Shown piece by piece: positions 12,786 through 24,215 of a DNA stretch of 64,000 nt. Every line of letters starts with the position of its first letter. Within the stretch, counting starts at the first letter, position 1. The position numbers and the translations under genes were made by a program. The notes under the pieces were generated by a model, which saw only the letters and a list, made by a program, of their open reading frames with translations, was not told where the DNA came from and made no database searches. Source of the stretch: Craterostigma plantagineum (lineage: Eukaryota; Streptophyta; Magnoliopsida; Lamiales; Linderniaceae); NCBI GenBank assembly GCA_027422505.1, contig JAPQWV010000664.1:62001-126000 (forward strand), given 5' to 3'.

Positions 12786-13730
12786 TAATAGTTTAATTCA
12801 TTGATTTAATTGGTTGATGTGGTAAGGTTTGCCCATTTGGAGTCATTTTTAGTTCGAAAAATGGGTTGTCTCTTAACGTAGTGATGTTTTCTGTGAGGGT
12901 CAAATTTTTATGCAAAGAAGATTTTGCAATCAGCTGGAGTTAGCAGAAACGTGACACCTTTTCTTGTGTGTATTTTTGCAAGGATTTGAACTGAAATGAA
13001 GTTTTTATTAATTATACAAATATAAATCCCAACATGTTCTTTACCCCGCCGTGGTAATAATAAAACATATTCGCAGGGAAATAAATCCCTAAATAGTAGT
13101 ATAGTATTCGCGAATCAGTCACAGGATAAGATATTTTCGGACACACGTTTTACATCCGCCGCCGCCGCCTCTTTAGCTTTTACCGTGCGCGAGGACAAGT
13201 TTCAACCCAAACGTGCCTAAATTCTTATATTATATTATTTATAAATTAATGAAGGCACGCGTTTTTAAAAACGTGCTGCTCAAGTGCTTTTCTTATTCTA
13301 GGTGAAAGATTTCGTCACATCACCTCATTCTTACGCGTCTAGTCAACAATCAACATTTGATCATCTGCTAATGAATGAATGGATATGAGCTGTGGAATCC
13401 AACAATTTGAGGATACTAACTAATCTTCTTGAGTCAGCAAAAGATCAAATCCCAGAACTAACGGCTCTTATAATTTACATCATCTTCTTTGCTTGCATAT
13501 GTACGCACGCTCACACATACAAATAAGATATTCAATCACTCACACACACAACTGAGACTCATTTTAGCAACGAACATCTGCCAGCCTCTTGTCAGTAGGA
13601 AAGAAGAGCAAAGAATTTACAGGACCATCTTTAAGTGCACTACTTTGCACACATATAATCATCCTTAAGCCATGAGTTAAGAGTTCCGTTATAGATCGTT
13701 ACTAATCATAGAGCCTTACCCCAGAAGTTC
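12786..13730. other. Intergenic between convergent ERF and TMEM53 genes
   Basis: Should hold both 3' UTRs. I see no coding signal and no recognisable repeat. Confidence 0.5.
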
Positions 13731-15557
13731 TCATAATCTTGATCGATGCTTAATAGAACCAAAGGGTGAGCGCCTACGAACTGAAGCAATGGGTTCCCCA
13801 TTCAATGAGCCCGAGAACTTAATATCCCAGCCCTCGACATTTTTGGGAACGCATGCGTCGAAGAGTATCTCTCCAAGAAGAGTGTTTGGGCTCAGACAAG
13901 GACTTGAGCGACTGGGAGATCTATCTTTCTGTTCTGTCTGAAGCGATCCCAATTCCTGTTTGTTGGTGTGTTTGGATGAGCTTGGCACGAAGAAGTGATC
14001 ATATGGGCCAAGTGCTACTCTAGTGAAGCTCTGGTTGGAGTCAACTGCAGCATTCTGCAAGTCGCAGATTAATTCGGAGATTTCATTGCGCGTGTTGCTG
14101 ATGTAAGATCCTTCGCTCAGTTCTTTTATCTTTCGGGAGAAGATGAAAACAGCTTGTTCCAGCAAGTCCGTTATAGCAGCCATATATTGCGCGTTTTGAT
14201 GCTTGTAATTGCCTGTAACACGCAAATAAATGAGTGAGAATACGTCAATCATCATGAAGGGAAATGCTTGTGAGAATACACCAAGTAAAGAAACGTGGAT
14301 TTACAGTGTACTAACCTACACGTGCAGAGGCATCCCACGTCACAACTTTTACATTACCTCCCACGTCGTTTAGATGCTGCGCAAACCTTGAAGCCACGTC
14401 TTCATTTTCTGAGTGTAAAACGAGGAAGGCGGTATCAAGATTCTGCATGAGAATGCTAAAGAGTTATAAAAAGCATGACGAAACACATCATCACAAATTA
14501 GAAACTCCTTCGGAAAACATACCACTGATGAGTAAAGGGTTTTACGGTACTCTGCATGTTGGGATCCAAAACTGGTGAGAAATAACGCATCTACACTCGA
14601 ACTAACACCTCTAGCAAACAATGATACTAGCTTTGATGCCCCGGGCACTTTGAAGAAGGAGTTGTTCAGAGCAAATCTCGTGCCCAAGTCAGCAGCAATA
14701 TCTATGGGATCAGATTGGTAGATCTGTCCCGAAATGCAGCTAGCGACCAATCTACAGTCTTCCTGCATGTGAAAGGCCATGTATGGTAAGGAGAACACAC
14801 GTATCTGCGACAGTTCATTAGTTAACGTCGGACAAAATATACCGCCACATACCATATTCATCTCCACTTCAGAAGAACCTCCAATGATCTGCAACGAATA
14901 TGAAAAGGATAATTAGTCAAGTCAAAACGATATTTTCATCATGTGTGAAAGAAATAGAAGTGCAAGCAATCTCAGTTGAAACAAATGGATGCCAGCAAAA
15001 ATCGTCTCCAGGAATAAAGCACATTAGGAGGTACCTGAATAACTTTATACATACAAGCTTTAGAAGCACCGGCAATGGTTGCGAAGACCACGGGGCAAAG
15101 TCCATCCCTAAGTTCCTTCAAGTCCAAAACTTAGAATAAGCAACTGCTCTGAACCGAAATAAACCTGATCTTGCACATTACGGAAAGAAACAAGACTAAC
15201 CTTGGCAAGCTCCTCAACCACGGAGAAAGCAAGTGATGTAGCCCTTTCAGGAAAGAATCTGCATAAAGTTAGTCAAGCGATCAAAATATTAGTTTTTTAT
15301 GAAGAAGTCACAGGAAAATCCAGATGCTAAACTTGAAAAGGAAGAGAAACAATTAGGAAGGCAAAGGACATACATATTGAGATAATCAGATCGGCAAACA
15401 AGAGAATTCCATCCGAGGGAAGAGTAAAGACCAATCAAATCCTCCAATTGAGCTTCGTTGACCGAAACCCACACAAAAATGACGATTAAACCTTCTTCTT
15501 CGACTCACGCCCTCGATTCGGAGCCCAATATAGCCTTCCATAGCTTGTGCGAGTCAT
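13731..15557 (-). CDS. TMEM53/DUF829 alpha/beta-hydrolase-like protein
   Basis: Plant member of the TMEM53 (DUF829) family, whose function is unknown; distant alpha/beta-hydrolase fold. About seven exons. Exon 1 (ATG at 15557) has SYGRLYWAP and VWVSVNEAQLEDLIGLYSSL. Then come FFPERATSLAFSVVEELAK, CPVVFATIAGASKACMYKV, IIGGSSEVEMN, a long exon (about 14523-14764) with VASCISGQIYQSDPIDIAAD, VLHSENEDVA, and the last exon ending SLNGEPIASVRRRSPFG then the stop at 13731-13733. About 400 aa in total, normal. Odd: the ATG frame runs into a stop within exon 1 and the conserved part is in another frame. The switch lies in the AAG-repeat read from 15491-15500 and looks like one missing base. Other exons join cleanly, so sequence error is as likely as pseudogenisation. 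Confidence 0.8.
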
Positions 15558-16102
15558 CTTCGAAGCTCCGATTCTTTTTCTTCAACTTTTTTTTTTTTCA
15601 GTATGTTCGCACATGAATTTTGGGAAGCAATAACTAGGAGAAGACAAAATTGAGCTCTTGGCTGTGCGTCGCCGTGGTGTTGGATTGAGCTTAAGTGCCA
15701 CGTGGCACGGCGCGCATTTTAAGATGTACCCACCGCTATCATGCGCCGTTTGCATTTCGCTGGTCCCACCCCCCATTTTTGAATAGCAAGACATATTAGA
15801 AAAATAATATAATTCGTGAAATATACGTTCGTTGTGTATGGGCTCACCGAGTATGGTATGGGCTTACCTTAAGCCGAAATTACATATTTGATTACAAAAT
15901 CGAAATATTATTAACTCGTATATCGACTAAATCCGCACGTATTACAATATTAAGTAAAAAATAAAACAAGCCCATGATTATAATATCATTCCTCTCCCTA
16001 ACACAAAGCAGAGGAAAGCCTAAAGACAAGGAAGTAAGCTGGCAAGCACAGAAAGGTAAAGGATCTTTTCTACCTTCCCCAAGTAAAACAGAGTCTTTTT
16101 AA
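15558..16102. other. Intergenic, TMEM53 promoter
   Basis: No gene seen. The left part is the promoter and 5' UTR of the TMEM53 gene and the right part the 3' flank of the carboxylesterase. Confidence 0.5.
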
Positions 16103-17162
16103 TTAAGAATAATTATTGAGAAAAGCACTTAAACTTCTCATCATAGCCACGACATCGAAGCTATCAGAAGGCTTCAACAGCTGAAAATCGTGATTCTCTC
16201 CCTTCACTTCCACCACTCTAACAACACCATTCCATCCACTTTCCTCCATAACGCTCTTGTAGTACCAACCCCTAAACCTCAAAACGTCGTTGCCAGCCAC
16301 GTAAACCAAGATCCTATTGCACCCGACCCTATTCACGCCCCGATCCATACCCGGGTTCACCAGAGGGTCGTCCAACCCGCCCGAGCTTCTCGGGTAGGCG
16401 TACTGCCACAGCCTCTTCATCTGCGTCTCGGTGTCGGCGTACCTTGGTCGTCTTCGCTCCCTAAGCTCTTTCTTCCCAAGAAGTAAGGACAGTTCAGAAA
16501 CATCCCTTTTAACCACGTAAACGAATTCGGCATGCCCGACCCTATCTTGATCGACACGTGGTGTGCGATGTTAGCCCCGGCGCTGTCCCCGCCGAGGTAG
16601 ACGCGGTCGAAGTCGGCGAATACCCTGAGCCACGGCTCGCTTCCGTTTCCCCTTGAGTGATGGTGAGACATAGCCCAGGTTAGCGCGAGCCATGAATCTT
16701 GGTAGGCGGCGGGGAGGGGGTGTTCGGGGGCTAATCTGTAATTTACCGACACGGCGAGGACCTTAGCTTCGGCGACGAGCCTGTTGAGGTGGTCGTGGTA
16801 GGTCGGCGAAAAGGCCGACTCGGTGAAGAACCCGCCGCCGTGGTAGTAGATCAGAAGGGGCAGCTTTTGGCCGGGCTTGGTCCCTTGAGGAAGGTAGAGC
16901 CTCGCCTTGAGGTTCAGCGCCGGCGAAACGACGACGTCTTTGGATCGCACGCCGGTTTTGGGTCGTGGAGCGAAGGAGGCGCGTAGCCAGTGCCGATGAA
17001 TCTCTGTACGGTGCCGTTTTTGTAGACTCTTACGAAGGGGTATATGTCGTACAGAACGGCGTCGTCTTGTATCTGCTGTTGTTGTTGTGATGATGATTTA
17101 GGTATGAAGATTGTTAAAGATGAGAAGACGATGATGAGGAAATGGAGCTTCCATGGAAGCAT
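16103..17162 (-). CDS. CXE-type carboxylesterase with signal peptide (frame broken)
   Basis: Plant carboxylesterase of the HSL/GID1-related CXE class, intronless as usual, about 350 aa. The N-terminus MLPWKLHFLIIVFSSL reads as a signal peptide, so a secreted or ER product is inferred; most CXEs lack one. Motifs: DIYPFVRVYKNGTVQRF, oxyanion hole YHGGGFF, nucleophile elbow GDSAGANIAHH (Ser), VAGNDVLRFRGWYY (Asp) and GENHDFQLL (His), a complete catalytic triad. GDSAGAN rather than GDSSGGN argues against a GID1 receptor. The reading frame changes twice, at the four-T run 16956-16959 and near 16471-16488. Each looks like a single lost base and the protein on both sides is well conserved, so assembly error or a very young pseudogene are both possible. 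Confidence 0.8.
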
Positions 17163-17491
17163 GGTTGTTGTTGCCGAGAAGAAAGAGCAATGGGAAAAGG
17201 GGATTTTTAGGGTTCTATGATTAAAAGAGGTATGGTGAGAAAAAGCGACGAATTATTGAGTGGATGATATGTTTGGTTGGATCTGAATTAAATACGAAAC
17301 GGATAACATAACAAACAAAAGCCGCGATTTTTTTTTGGTACTTGATCATGTGATGCTTTGCTGAATATAGTGTAATGTAGTACAGATAATATATTTATAT
17401 ATGTGTGTGTACAGACTAAAGAGGCCATTCTTGAACCATGGACCACCACCGTCGAATGGAATTAACTTTATATTTTTTGGCGTGACGCTAA
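17163..17491. other. Carboxylesterase upstream region
   Basis: AT-rich promoter side of the carboxylesterase, ending at the A that precedes the proposed Helitron 5' end. No gene. Confidence 0.5.
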
Positions 17492-17521
17492 TCTATATAC
17501 TATAAAAGTAGGATAATGACC
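17492..17521 (+). other. Helitron 5' terminus
   Basis: TCTATATACTATAAAAG followed by TAGGATAATGACC, resembling plant Helitron 5' ends. ACACGTGGCA occurs shortly downstream. The preceding base is A. Confidence 0.6.
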
Positions 17522-18117
17522 CTATTGTGATGACACGTGGCAATAGAAAGCCCCTCTCAACCAATGAAATTGCTTGAAGACCAAAAGTCAGCTAAACAGA
17601 GACCAAATTCGTTGCATTTGATTGCATGTGGACTATAGAAGTTGAATAGGGTCTGCTGACACGTCAGCAAGAATTTCCCCGCCCAACCAATCCGAATCCT
17701 CTACGTCAGTCGGTTGATTTTTTACGTCTATGTTCATTGTACTTCATTGTATGAAGTTGAAAAGTTTTATTTTTTGCTGACATGGCGGGCTAGGAGGCAT
17801 GCTATTCCATTTTTTGAAGATGAAAAGTCGTATATGTTTCGTAGAGTTATGTGATTCAGCTAACAGAAGATGAATAGACTTGCAAATTAATCTAAGTCGA
17901 GAGACTCTTCGCATCTTCTTTTCTTTTCTTTTCTTTTCAGAGAGACACACCCTGATGCACGCACTCAAAGCACAGAGAAGGGACCTTTCAAATTCCGATG
18001 ATTACGAATAGAAAAGCCCCAATGATTCATCCACATAAGGAAGCTTTGGCTAGATTAGGGCGAGTTTTTGCCGGAAGAACGGTTCCTGGAAGAAATCCAC
18101 ACGATGGTGGTAAGAAG
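17522..18117. other. Helitron 5' region
   Basis: No recognisable gene. There is a short open frame from 17998 ahead of the oxidoreductase fragment whose first 40 codons I could not match to any family. Confidence 0.45.
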
Positions 18118-18345
18118 ATCCTCCACCTCATGTGGGCCGTCCTCCCCGCGAAGAAGAAGAAGCACGTACTCCTTGAAAATCCCGTCGCACTAAACGTCGC
18201 CGAGCTCGACGAAATTCTAAGAGTGCGAGTCGAGTGGTGTGCAGTACATGGACGCTACCATGTGGATGCACCACCCAAGGACGGCGAAGATGGCCGAGCT
18301 CCTCCGCGATGAGAGCCGCTTAGGGCGGATTAAGGAGGCGCGTTG
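18118..18345 (+). pseudogene. Gfo/Idh/MocA oxidoreductase fragment
   Basis: Encodes a piece of an NAD(P)-dependent oxidoreductase of the plant At4g09670-like class: KKHVLLENPVALNVAELDEIL in one frame (one residue differs from the usual EKPVA), then, after a one-base frame change near 18220, VQYMDATMWMHHPRTAKM and LLRDESRLGRIKEA. Only the end of the Rossmann domain and the start of the C-terminal domain are present, so it is a captured internal fragment without function. Confidence 0.75.
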
Positions 18346-18484
18346 CTGTTTTTTTTTCATTGAATTACTTCATGCCCATTCGCTAATTAGTCAATTGATT
18401 TCACGGAGAACTACATGTATATATATTACCAAACATCAATGCTGATGAAAAGTTGATCTTTTTCAATATTTGACATCTCTGTAG

Positions 18485-18589
18485 ATTCCTCACTTGAGGC
18501 CTGCTGAGTACAAGAGGTCTAGATTGTCAAGGAACCGAAGAGCTGTCAACCGTGCATATGGTGGAGTATTATCCGGCGGTGCTGTTAGG
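18485..18589 (+). pseudogene. Ribosomal protein L34 exon fragment
   Basis: An intron-like stretch ending TCTGTAG is followed by an open block [20 protein letters not shown] and [15 protein letters not shown], unmistakably cytosolic 60S L34. The match stops abruptly at 18589, where unrelated sequence begins. One exon captured, not a functional gene. Confidence 0.88.
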
Positions 18590-18698
18590 ATGCAACTGGA
18601 CTCATATGGTGGAGCCTTGCATCAAGGACGTTGCCTCTCAGTATTGCGTTTTTCAGATGAACTATTTTTTCTGCCCCCCAAATCATCATCAGCAGCAG

Positions 18699-18882
18699 AT
18701 TTTGCCCAACGCTTTCAGTCAATATTCTGTTTCGCAGGTTTTCTTCAAGAAGAAGGAAACCGACCATCAATTCGCCGACATTAAAGTCGAATCTTCGAGG
18801 CTAGCTGTAACATGGGGGTCTTACAGCAGATCGAAGGCTCTGGGCAGCTTCAATTCGAGGAAAAGATCGTCGATTTTAAGAA
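18699..18882 (+). pseudogene. DUF6821-like fragment, partial copy A
   Basis: Near-identical partial duplicate of 19842-20092, sharing the block read as [14 protein letters not shown] and the following DNA through GATTTTAAGAA. It lacks about 70 bp present in the other copy, and has a one-base difference after TCTTCGAGG that shifts frame. It sits directly left of the aspartic protease fragment, while copy B lies on the right side. Confidence 0.65.
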
Positions 18883-19690
18883 TGAAGCACAGTTTCAGAA
18901 GCAACTCAATGCCCAGAAAATCAGTAGAGAATTTCGAATATTGCAATGCCCCTCGGTAAGAAAGTAGCATTCTTTTTTTGCTTCTTCGTAATCTTTGCAG
19001 TTTATGTATCGTGCGTATCCTTTTTATGTGAATTATTGTTTCGAGCAGTAGAACCTCGAACATCCCTCACCTGAAGTTTGTGTTTTCCAAGAATCAAACC
19101 CTTCTAATCCAAAAAACAATGTTCCATATTCCTGGTGACGAGGTATTATATATAGCAAACCACAGTTGCTCATTATTTCTCAATGCTCATAATTTCTGTA
19201 TATGAAGGGAGGATTATACTGCTTGGGAATACAGAGCATAGACGGAGACCTTGGGATCATCCGGCGTGAGTATTATATAATATTTTTTTTTCGCTGGCAA
19301 AATAAATTAGTTACCGTTCTTTTCTTTTTATCAAATTTCTTCATGCGAACATTTTGCATGTACTGATGTGTACTGATGCGCTATAGAGTGGTGTTCAATT
19401 GGGAGAAGCTAGGGCTCGGCTGGTCCGTTTCTAGCTTTAAGTAACTTTCTTTCTCTTTCTTTTTTTTTGCGCATTTTAGCAGCGAAAGAAAATATGCTCG
19501 ACGGCGGCTGTAGTTAGTTTGTTTACAAATCCTCTATAGGCCACGACGTTACTGACGAGGGCCCGTTGGGCCATTTGCCTACTACGGACGACCAGGCGAG
19601 CCACCACAAGCCCGGTGCTGCACCAGCTGTCGCTGTTCTGGCACCCCCAAAATCTTTTGCCTCGGCAGATATGAATTGCCATAACTTATG
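18883..19690 (+). pseudogene. Aspartic protease-like protein, 3' fragment
   Basis: Last exons of a pepsin-type, GPI-tail-like plant aspartic protease (aspartic proteinase-like protein 1 class). In order: FQKQLNAQKISRE and FEYCNAPR (frame change between them); PHLKFVFSKNQTLLIQKTMF; GGLYCLGIQSIDGDLGIIR, with the expected GQNFMTG stretch missing; RVVFNWEKLGLGWSVSSF; and a Pro/Ala-rich tail with GPLGHLPTTDDQ and PAVAVLAPPKSFASA. Splice signals separate the pieces. Neither catalytic Asp region is present, so it is inactive. It is sandwiched between two copies of the DUF6821-like segment. Confidence 0.75.
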
Positions 19691-19841
19691 TAAGATTGGT
19701 TTTTTGCTATTACTATGGACAGCCTTGTAATGGAGCTCATTTGGTGAGTTTAATTTATTAATTGGTTGAGTATATCTGTTTTTGTAAAATAACCCTTTTT
19801 TTATTGCGGAGTTTCGTAAGTAAGTAAATCGTATTATGTAG

Positions 19842-20525
19842 TTTTGCCCGACGCTTTCAGCCCTCAAATTCGCGAGATCAAGATGGTGACGTCACATGCC
19901 TCTATTGATGATGAAATGATGAGTCAAGACTCTGTTTCGCAGGTTTTCTTCAAGGAGATGAGGGAAACCGACCATCAATTCGCCGACATTAAAGTCGAAT
20001 CTTCGAGGTCTAGCTGTAACATGGGGGTCTTACAGCAGATCGAAGGCTCTGGGCAGCTTCAATTCGAGGAAAAGATCGTCGATTTTAAGAAGGAATAGAA
20101 TGATCACGATAATGAGGTAGATGATGATGAAGATGAAGGTGAGGCGACGAATCTATGGAAGAGAAGCTTAACTGGGATTGGAGCCATATGCTCATTAAAA
20201 TTTGTTGCTGCAACTGATTGCATTTGTTTAGCAGTGGAGGAAGAAAGGGCAAAAATCTGCTGAAGAATCAGAAGCTTACGTTTCAGATCTATAGTAACGA
20301 CAAGGTTGCTTACTTAGTCTTGAAGCTTATTTGTAAGACTTCTTTATTGTTTTAATGGAATCATATTCTTGATTTTTTTTTATGTTTGTTTGATTTGTAG
20401 AGGATTAAGCAAATGGTTCACCATGCGAATAAGCTCAGCGAAGCTATGAATGGGCTTAGTGGGATTCCTATCCTATTACAAGGGCTCATATCACCGTTGG
20501 AGGATACTATGATGCACCTCTTTGA
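19842..20525 (+). pseudogene. DUF6821-like membrane protein, 3' fragment (copy B)
   Basis: Contains the block shared with copy A, then a stop (TAG near 20096), an acidic stretch, LWKRSLTGIGAICSLKF (start of a membrane segment), a broken middle, NQKLTFQIYSNDK with a donor site, and an exon RIKQMVHHANKLSEAMNG ending in a frame that reads TRAHITVGGYYDAP and stops at 20523-20525. I recognise this order as a small plant single-membrane-segment family (DUF6821) from memory; the family name is tentative. Multiple stops and frame changes rule out function. Confidence 0.5.
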
Positions 20526-21350
20526 GGGTTTTATGACGTAATAATGCTCTGTTTCTGCTGTGTATTATATATTTAAGATTTTTGTGATGCGATTAGTGCT
20601 CTACCCAAACGAGTGAAGGCTCTGCGACCGCAAGGGTTTTCTTGAGCGTCAGACTTCTCTTTGATGGAGGTCTGCAGAGGAACAGTGATGCAAAATTGAT
20701 TAGAGGGACGGCGACGACGAATATCAAGTGAGTCTCAAACTTGATCTTAGCTCGATGGTAATTTTGTCATTTTTCATCTCGCCTTGCATCGCTTTTAGTC
20801 GATGTTTTCGGATTTTTCATGGAAATGCTATATGGAGCTGTTATATTTCCTGTTAATTTAGCTGAAATGTTCGTGTCTACGTTTGATTAGGAAGGTATGT
20901 GAATTTTACCGTGTGCATGTTGTGTGTAATTGCTTGAGGAAGATACTCGCTGGTATTGAAGTGCTAGATCAGCGTTTCTGAGCTGTAGAACATTGTGTTT
21001 TAAGATCATTTGCGGAAGCAATGTTTGTCAACATCTTTGCAGCTATGAACTGCTAAATGTAATTTTTAATTAGATATACCTTTAGCTCTGAGATTTGGGG
21101 CAATCGCATTCATTCTGCTCTTTAAGTAGTAGTAAAGCTGAGCACGGTATTCTGAGAGAGATAGGACTTGGTTGCACAAGTCTTTTGATGTTTTCAAAAT
21201 CTAAGTCACTAACTTCAGTTCCCATGGAAATCATTGTTACATTGTTAGGCGAAGAGTCTAATAATGTCCAATCTCACACCATAATTATCTTATTAGACTA
21301 TGTTCGTAAAACGAAGAGTCTAATCAAACCAAAAGTTTTTTCATTAATAG
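20526..21350. other. Helitron internal sequence without identified gene
   Basis: One exon-like stretch at about 20655-20730 (reading LLFDGGLQRNSDAKLIRGTA, ending before a GTGAGT-like donor) may be another captured piece. I could not assign it to a family. Confidence 0.4.
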
Positions 21351-22111
21351 GGTAGAAGAATCGTGGGTCGTCGAAGCCCGTGATTGGGGGAACGCGTGTC
21401 ATCATTTACAATCTGTGGGAGGATGATCAAGCATCTTTGGAATTGGATTTCTACTCCGATCAACATGTATGTATAATATATTCTTGCTTTCTGAAAAGCC
21501 CTTTGAGCCCTTTCTTTATTATATATTGTACAAAAATGCAATGAGGAATGAAACGATGATGGCTCTATTTCTATTATGTTGTTGTGGGTGTTTTGGAAGC
21601 TAATTTTGTGGAACCAGCACATGACAAACAGGGATTCGAGCGAACGATTGTGCTGTGTAGGCTCGAGGCAAAGCTACTACAACTTCAGAAGAATTACTGG
21701 TTTGTTCGGTCTTAATTTGCGCAATATGATTGATTGCCTGCTCTTTCTTCTATATACATATAAAGGTAGATAAGATAATAATTCACCAGGTCTACCAAGT
21801 GCCAGCTTATTGGCTATGCTCCAAGGCGTGGAAAGAATAATACGTATACTCCAACTGCTGACACAAACAGGTCGCCGTCTAAGTGCAAGGAATCAACAAT
21901 AGAGCCACTAGGAAATAAGAAGATATTACAAGCTGTTCCTATCAGTGACGTCGCAGGTACTACAACGGCTGTCAAGGAGAAACATTACATGTCTGAGGCT
22001 GCAAAGATATTACACCAAGCTGTGCCAATCAGCAAGGCTTTAGGTACAACTCAGTCTGGAAATACTCCATCTAATATTGAGCATTCTTCAACAGTGGCTG
22101 TCAAGATCAAG
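21351..22111 (+). pseudogene. MORC ATPase (CRT1-type) fragment
   Basis: Three exon-like blocks from a plant MORC GHKL ATPase, a chromatin-silencing and immunity factor. 21351-21470 reads KPVIGGTRVIIYNLWEDDQ then LELDF before a GTATG donor. About 21640-21700 reads ERTIVLCRLEAKLLQLQKNYW. 21791-22111 begins CQLIGYAPRRG and continues as a low-complexity C-terminal region to a GTATGA donor. The GHKL ATP-binding part is absent and large internal pieces are missing, so this is a captured 3' portion. Confidence 0.65.
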
Positions 22112-22189
22112 GTATGAATATAATCATAAACAAATGCCCTAATTTTTTTCTGGACAACTTCATTCCATTAGTTTTTGTTTTTTTGTTAG

Positions 22190-22508
22190 ACGGAACAACT
22201 TCTCAGTTTTTTCATCGATTGCTGCCCGACCTTGCCAGTAGCCGCCGTTCATCGGCGTCGCTTCCTCTGACGCCGCGCAGCGAGGGAGAAATACTGGATT
22301 CTCTGGCGCTGAAGAGCTTCGGATTCCACGATCTGAAGATATCGACGAGGAACTTCCGTCCCGACAGTGTCCTTGGCGAGGGTGGCTTTGGGTCTATGTT
22401 CAAAGGATGGATCGATGAGAACACTTACAAAGCAGCTAAACCAGGGACTGGCACCGTCATTGCTGTCAAAAGTTGAACCAAGAAGGATTTCAAGGACACA
22501 AAGAATGG
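22190..22508 (+). pseudogene. RLCK-VII (PBL/APK1-type) kinase, N-terminal part
   Basis: Encodes the N-terminal lead-in of a receptor-like cytoplasmic kinase of subfamily VII: LPLTPRSEGEIL, LKSFGFHDLKISTRNFRPDS, glycine loop [24 protein letters not shown] (with the catalytic Lys), then a one-base frame change and [11 protein letters not shown]. It stops at 22508, exactly where NADP-isocitrate dehydrogenase sequence starts. The remainder of the kinase resumes at 24216. Confidence 0.85.
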
Positions 22509-23328
22509 ATGCTAATGGAATTGGCTTACCAGAAAAGGTGGCCTCTATATCTCAGCACCAAGAATACAATCCTTAAGAAGTACGATGGAAGGTACAAAGT
22601 CTTCTTTTTTTTTTATTTTTTTTCTTCTCAAAAGAAGTTTTGGCTCTCACCATCTGCTTGGCTCTGTTTCATTTCTGATAGATTCATGGACATCTTTCAA
22701 GAAGTTTACGAAAGAGAATGGCGGTCCAAGTTTGAGTCAGCTGGGATATGGTACGACCTTTCCTTACATATGCATAAAAAAACATAAAAGAAAGTAATTT
22801 GAACTCATCTATGGGCTTTATAACAGGTACGAACACCGTCTAATAGATGATATGGTTGCTTACGTTGTAAAGAGCGAAGGAGGTTATGTCTGGGCTTGCA
22901 AAAACTACAACGGTGATGTTCAAAGCGATTCCCTAGCCCAAGGTTTGCTCCTTTTTTCCATTTCCATCTCAAATATTTGCCCTGATTCGTACTTAAACAA
23001 GTCATGTTCTTCGTTCAACATAGGATTTGGATCGCTAGGACTAATGACATCGGTACTCATATGCCCCGATGGGAAGACAATCGAAGCCGAGGCAGCACAT
23101 GGAACTGTGACGCGCCATTACCGTGTACATAAGAAAGGAGGGGAAACTAGCACTAACAGCATAGCCTCGATCTTTGGCTGGACACGTGGGCTCGCACACA
23201 GGGCTAAGTTAGACAACAATCCTCTGCTCTTGAATTTTACCCAGAAATTAGAATCTGCTTGCATTGCGTGCGTCGAGGCTGGGAAGATGACCAAAGATCT
23301 CGCCCTTATTCTTCATGGACCCAAGTAA
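22509..23328 (+). pseudogene. NADP-isocitrate dehydrogenase, 3' fragment
   Basis: Last exons of a plant NADP-dependent isocitrate dehydrogenase: [110 protein letters not shown], and the normal C-terminus [13 protein letters not shown] with its stop. Introns are kept. The N-terminal substrate and cofactor regions are missing. It lies between the two halves of the kinase, in the place of a kinase intron. Confidence 0.88.
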
Positions 23329-23442
23329 AGATAGTATTTTTTTCGTTTATTTTCTTGCCCTGTTAGAATTATTTGTGGACCCAAGTAAAGATAGTATTTT
23401 TTTCGTTTATTCTTCATGGACCCAAGTAAAGATAGTATTTTT
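23317..23442. repeat. Three short tandem copies at end of ICDH fragment
   Basis: GGACCCAAGTAAAGATAG followed by TATTTTTTT occurs three times (23317, 23377 and about 23418), spanning the isocitrate dehydrogenase stop codon. This indicates slippage or template switching at that fragment edge. Confidence 0.85.
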
Positions 23443-24215
23443 TATCTAATACTGTGCAGAAATAAATAATACCAAATTCATGCCCAACTACTACTTACTT
23501 ATGAAGAACTATAATTATGATTCTATGGAGATGTGCTAAGCAGTAGCCATAAAGATTCTCTGAGGCGGCTAGCCGTCGGAAGGATTTGCATTTTGAGATT
23601 TGATATATGTAAATTGACTGTTTCATTGGAAGAAAGACGCGATTTTGTCATGAAGGTTTGATTAGTTGACTGGGTTCTTATCATCTTTTCGTCCATGTGA
23701 TTCATTTCTCTTGGATTTTCATGTTTTCGTGATTTTTTTTGTTATTGAACATGGCTTGCTGGTATTTTGATTCTTTTTTTGGCATATAGAGTAGAGGAGA
23801 ACTCATGGTAATTCACTTGGACAATTTTAGATCTCTTCTAGATCTAGATTTCTGACATATCATTGGATATCCACTGCGTTAGTAGATTTAAACTAAACAT
23901 GGTCGTTCTTAATGTCCATGTTGTCCATTCATTTTGTTTACGTATCCTTAGAACTAAATATGAATACATTTTATTTATCAGAAGCCTCCATTGCTAAATT
24001 TTTTTTATGAGAAGCCTCCATTCTTACCTAATTTCAGTGTTATACGGCCAATCAATACTATACGGCCAATCATTTATATGAGAAAAATATCCCAACTCCC
24101 AAGATGGCAAAGGCTTAATCTTTATAAGACGTGTTTGAAAACCCTTTTGAGAGTACGATGAAGCGTAACAACCACTAAAAACTCAACCTTTGATTAATTC
24201 TTCTTTATGTTCCAG
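23443..24215. other. Helitron spacer between ICDH and kinase part 2
   Basis: No coding signal recognised. The right edge reads as an intron ending TTCCAG before the second kinase block. Confidence 0.5.

Noticed and set aside
16190..16486. Plus-strand frame over the carboxylesterase
   Set aside because: Antisense shadow. The - strand carries the catalytic Asp and His regions of a known family.
17998..18117. First 40 codons before the oxidoreductase fragment as a real N-terminus
   Set aside because: They do not resemble a Gfo/Idh N-terminus, which begins with a GCA-type Rossmann motif. Probably adjoining sequence from another capture.
19476..19867. Minus-strand frames near 19.5-19.8 kb
   Set aside because: The + strand reads as the Pro/Ala-rich tail of the aspartic protease fragment, and the - strand has no recognisable protein.
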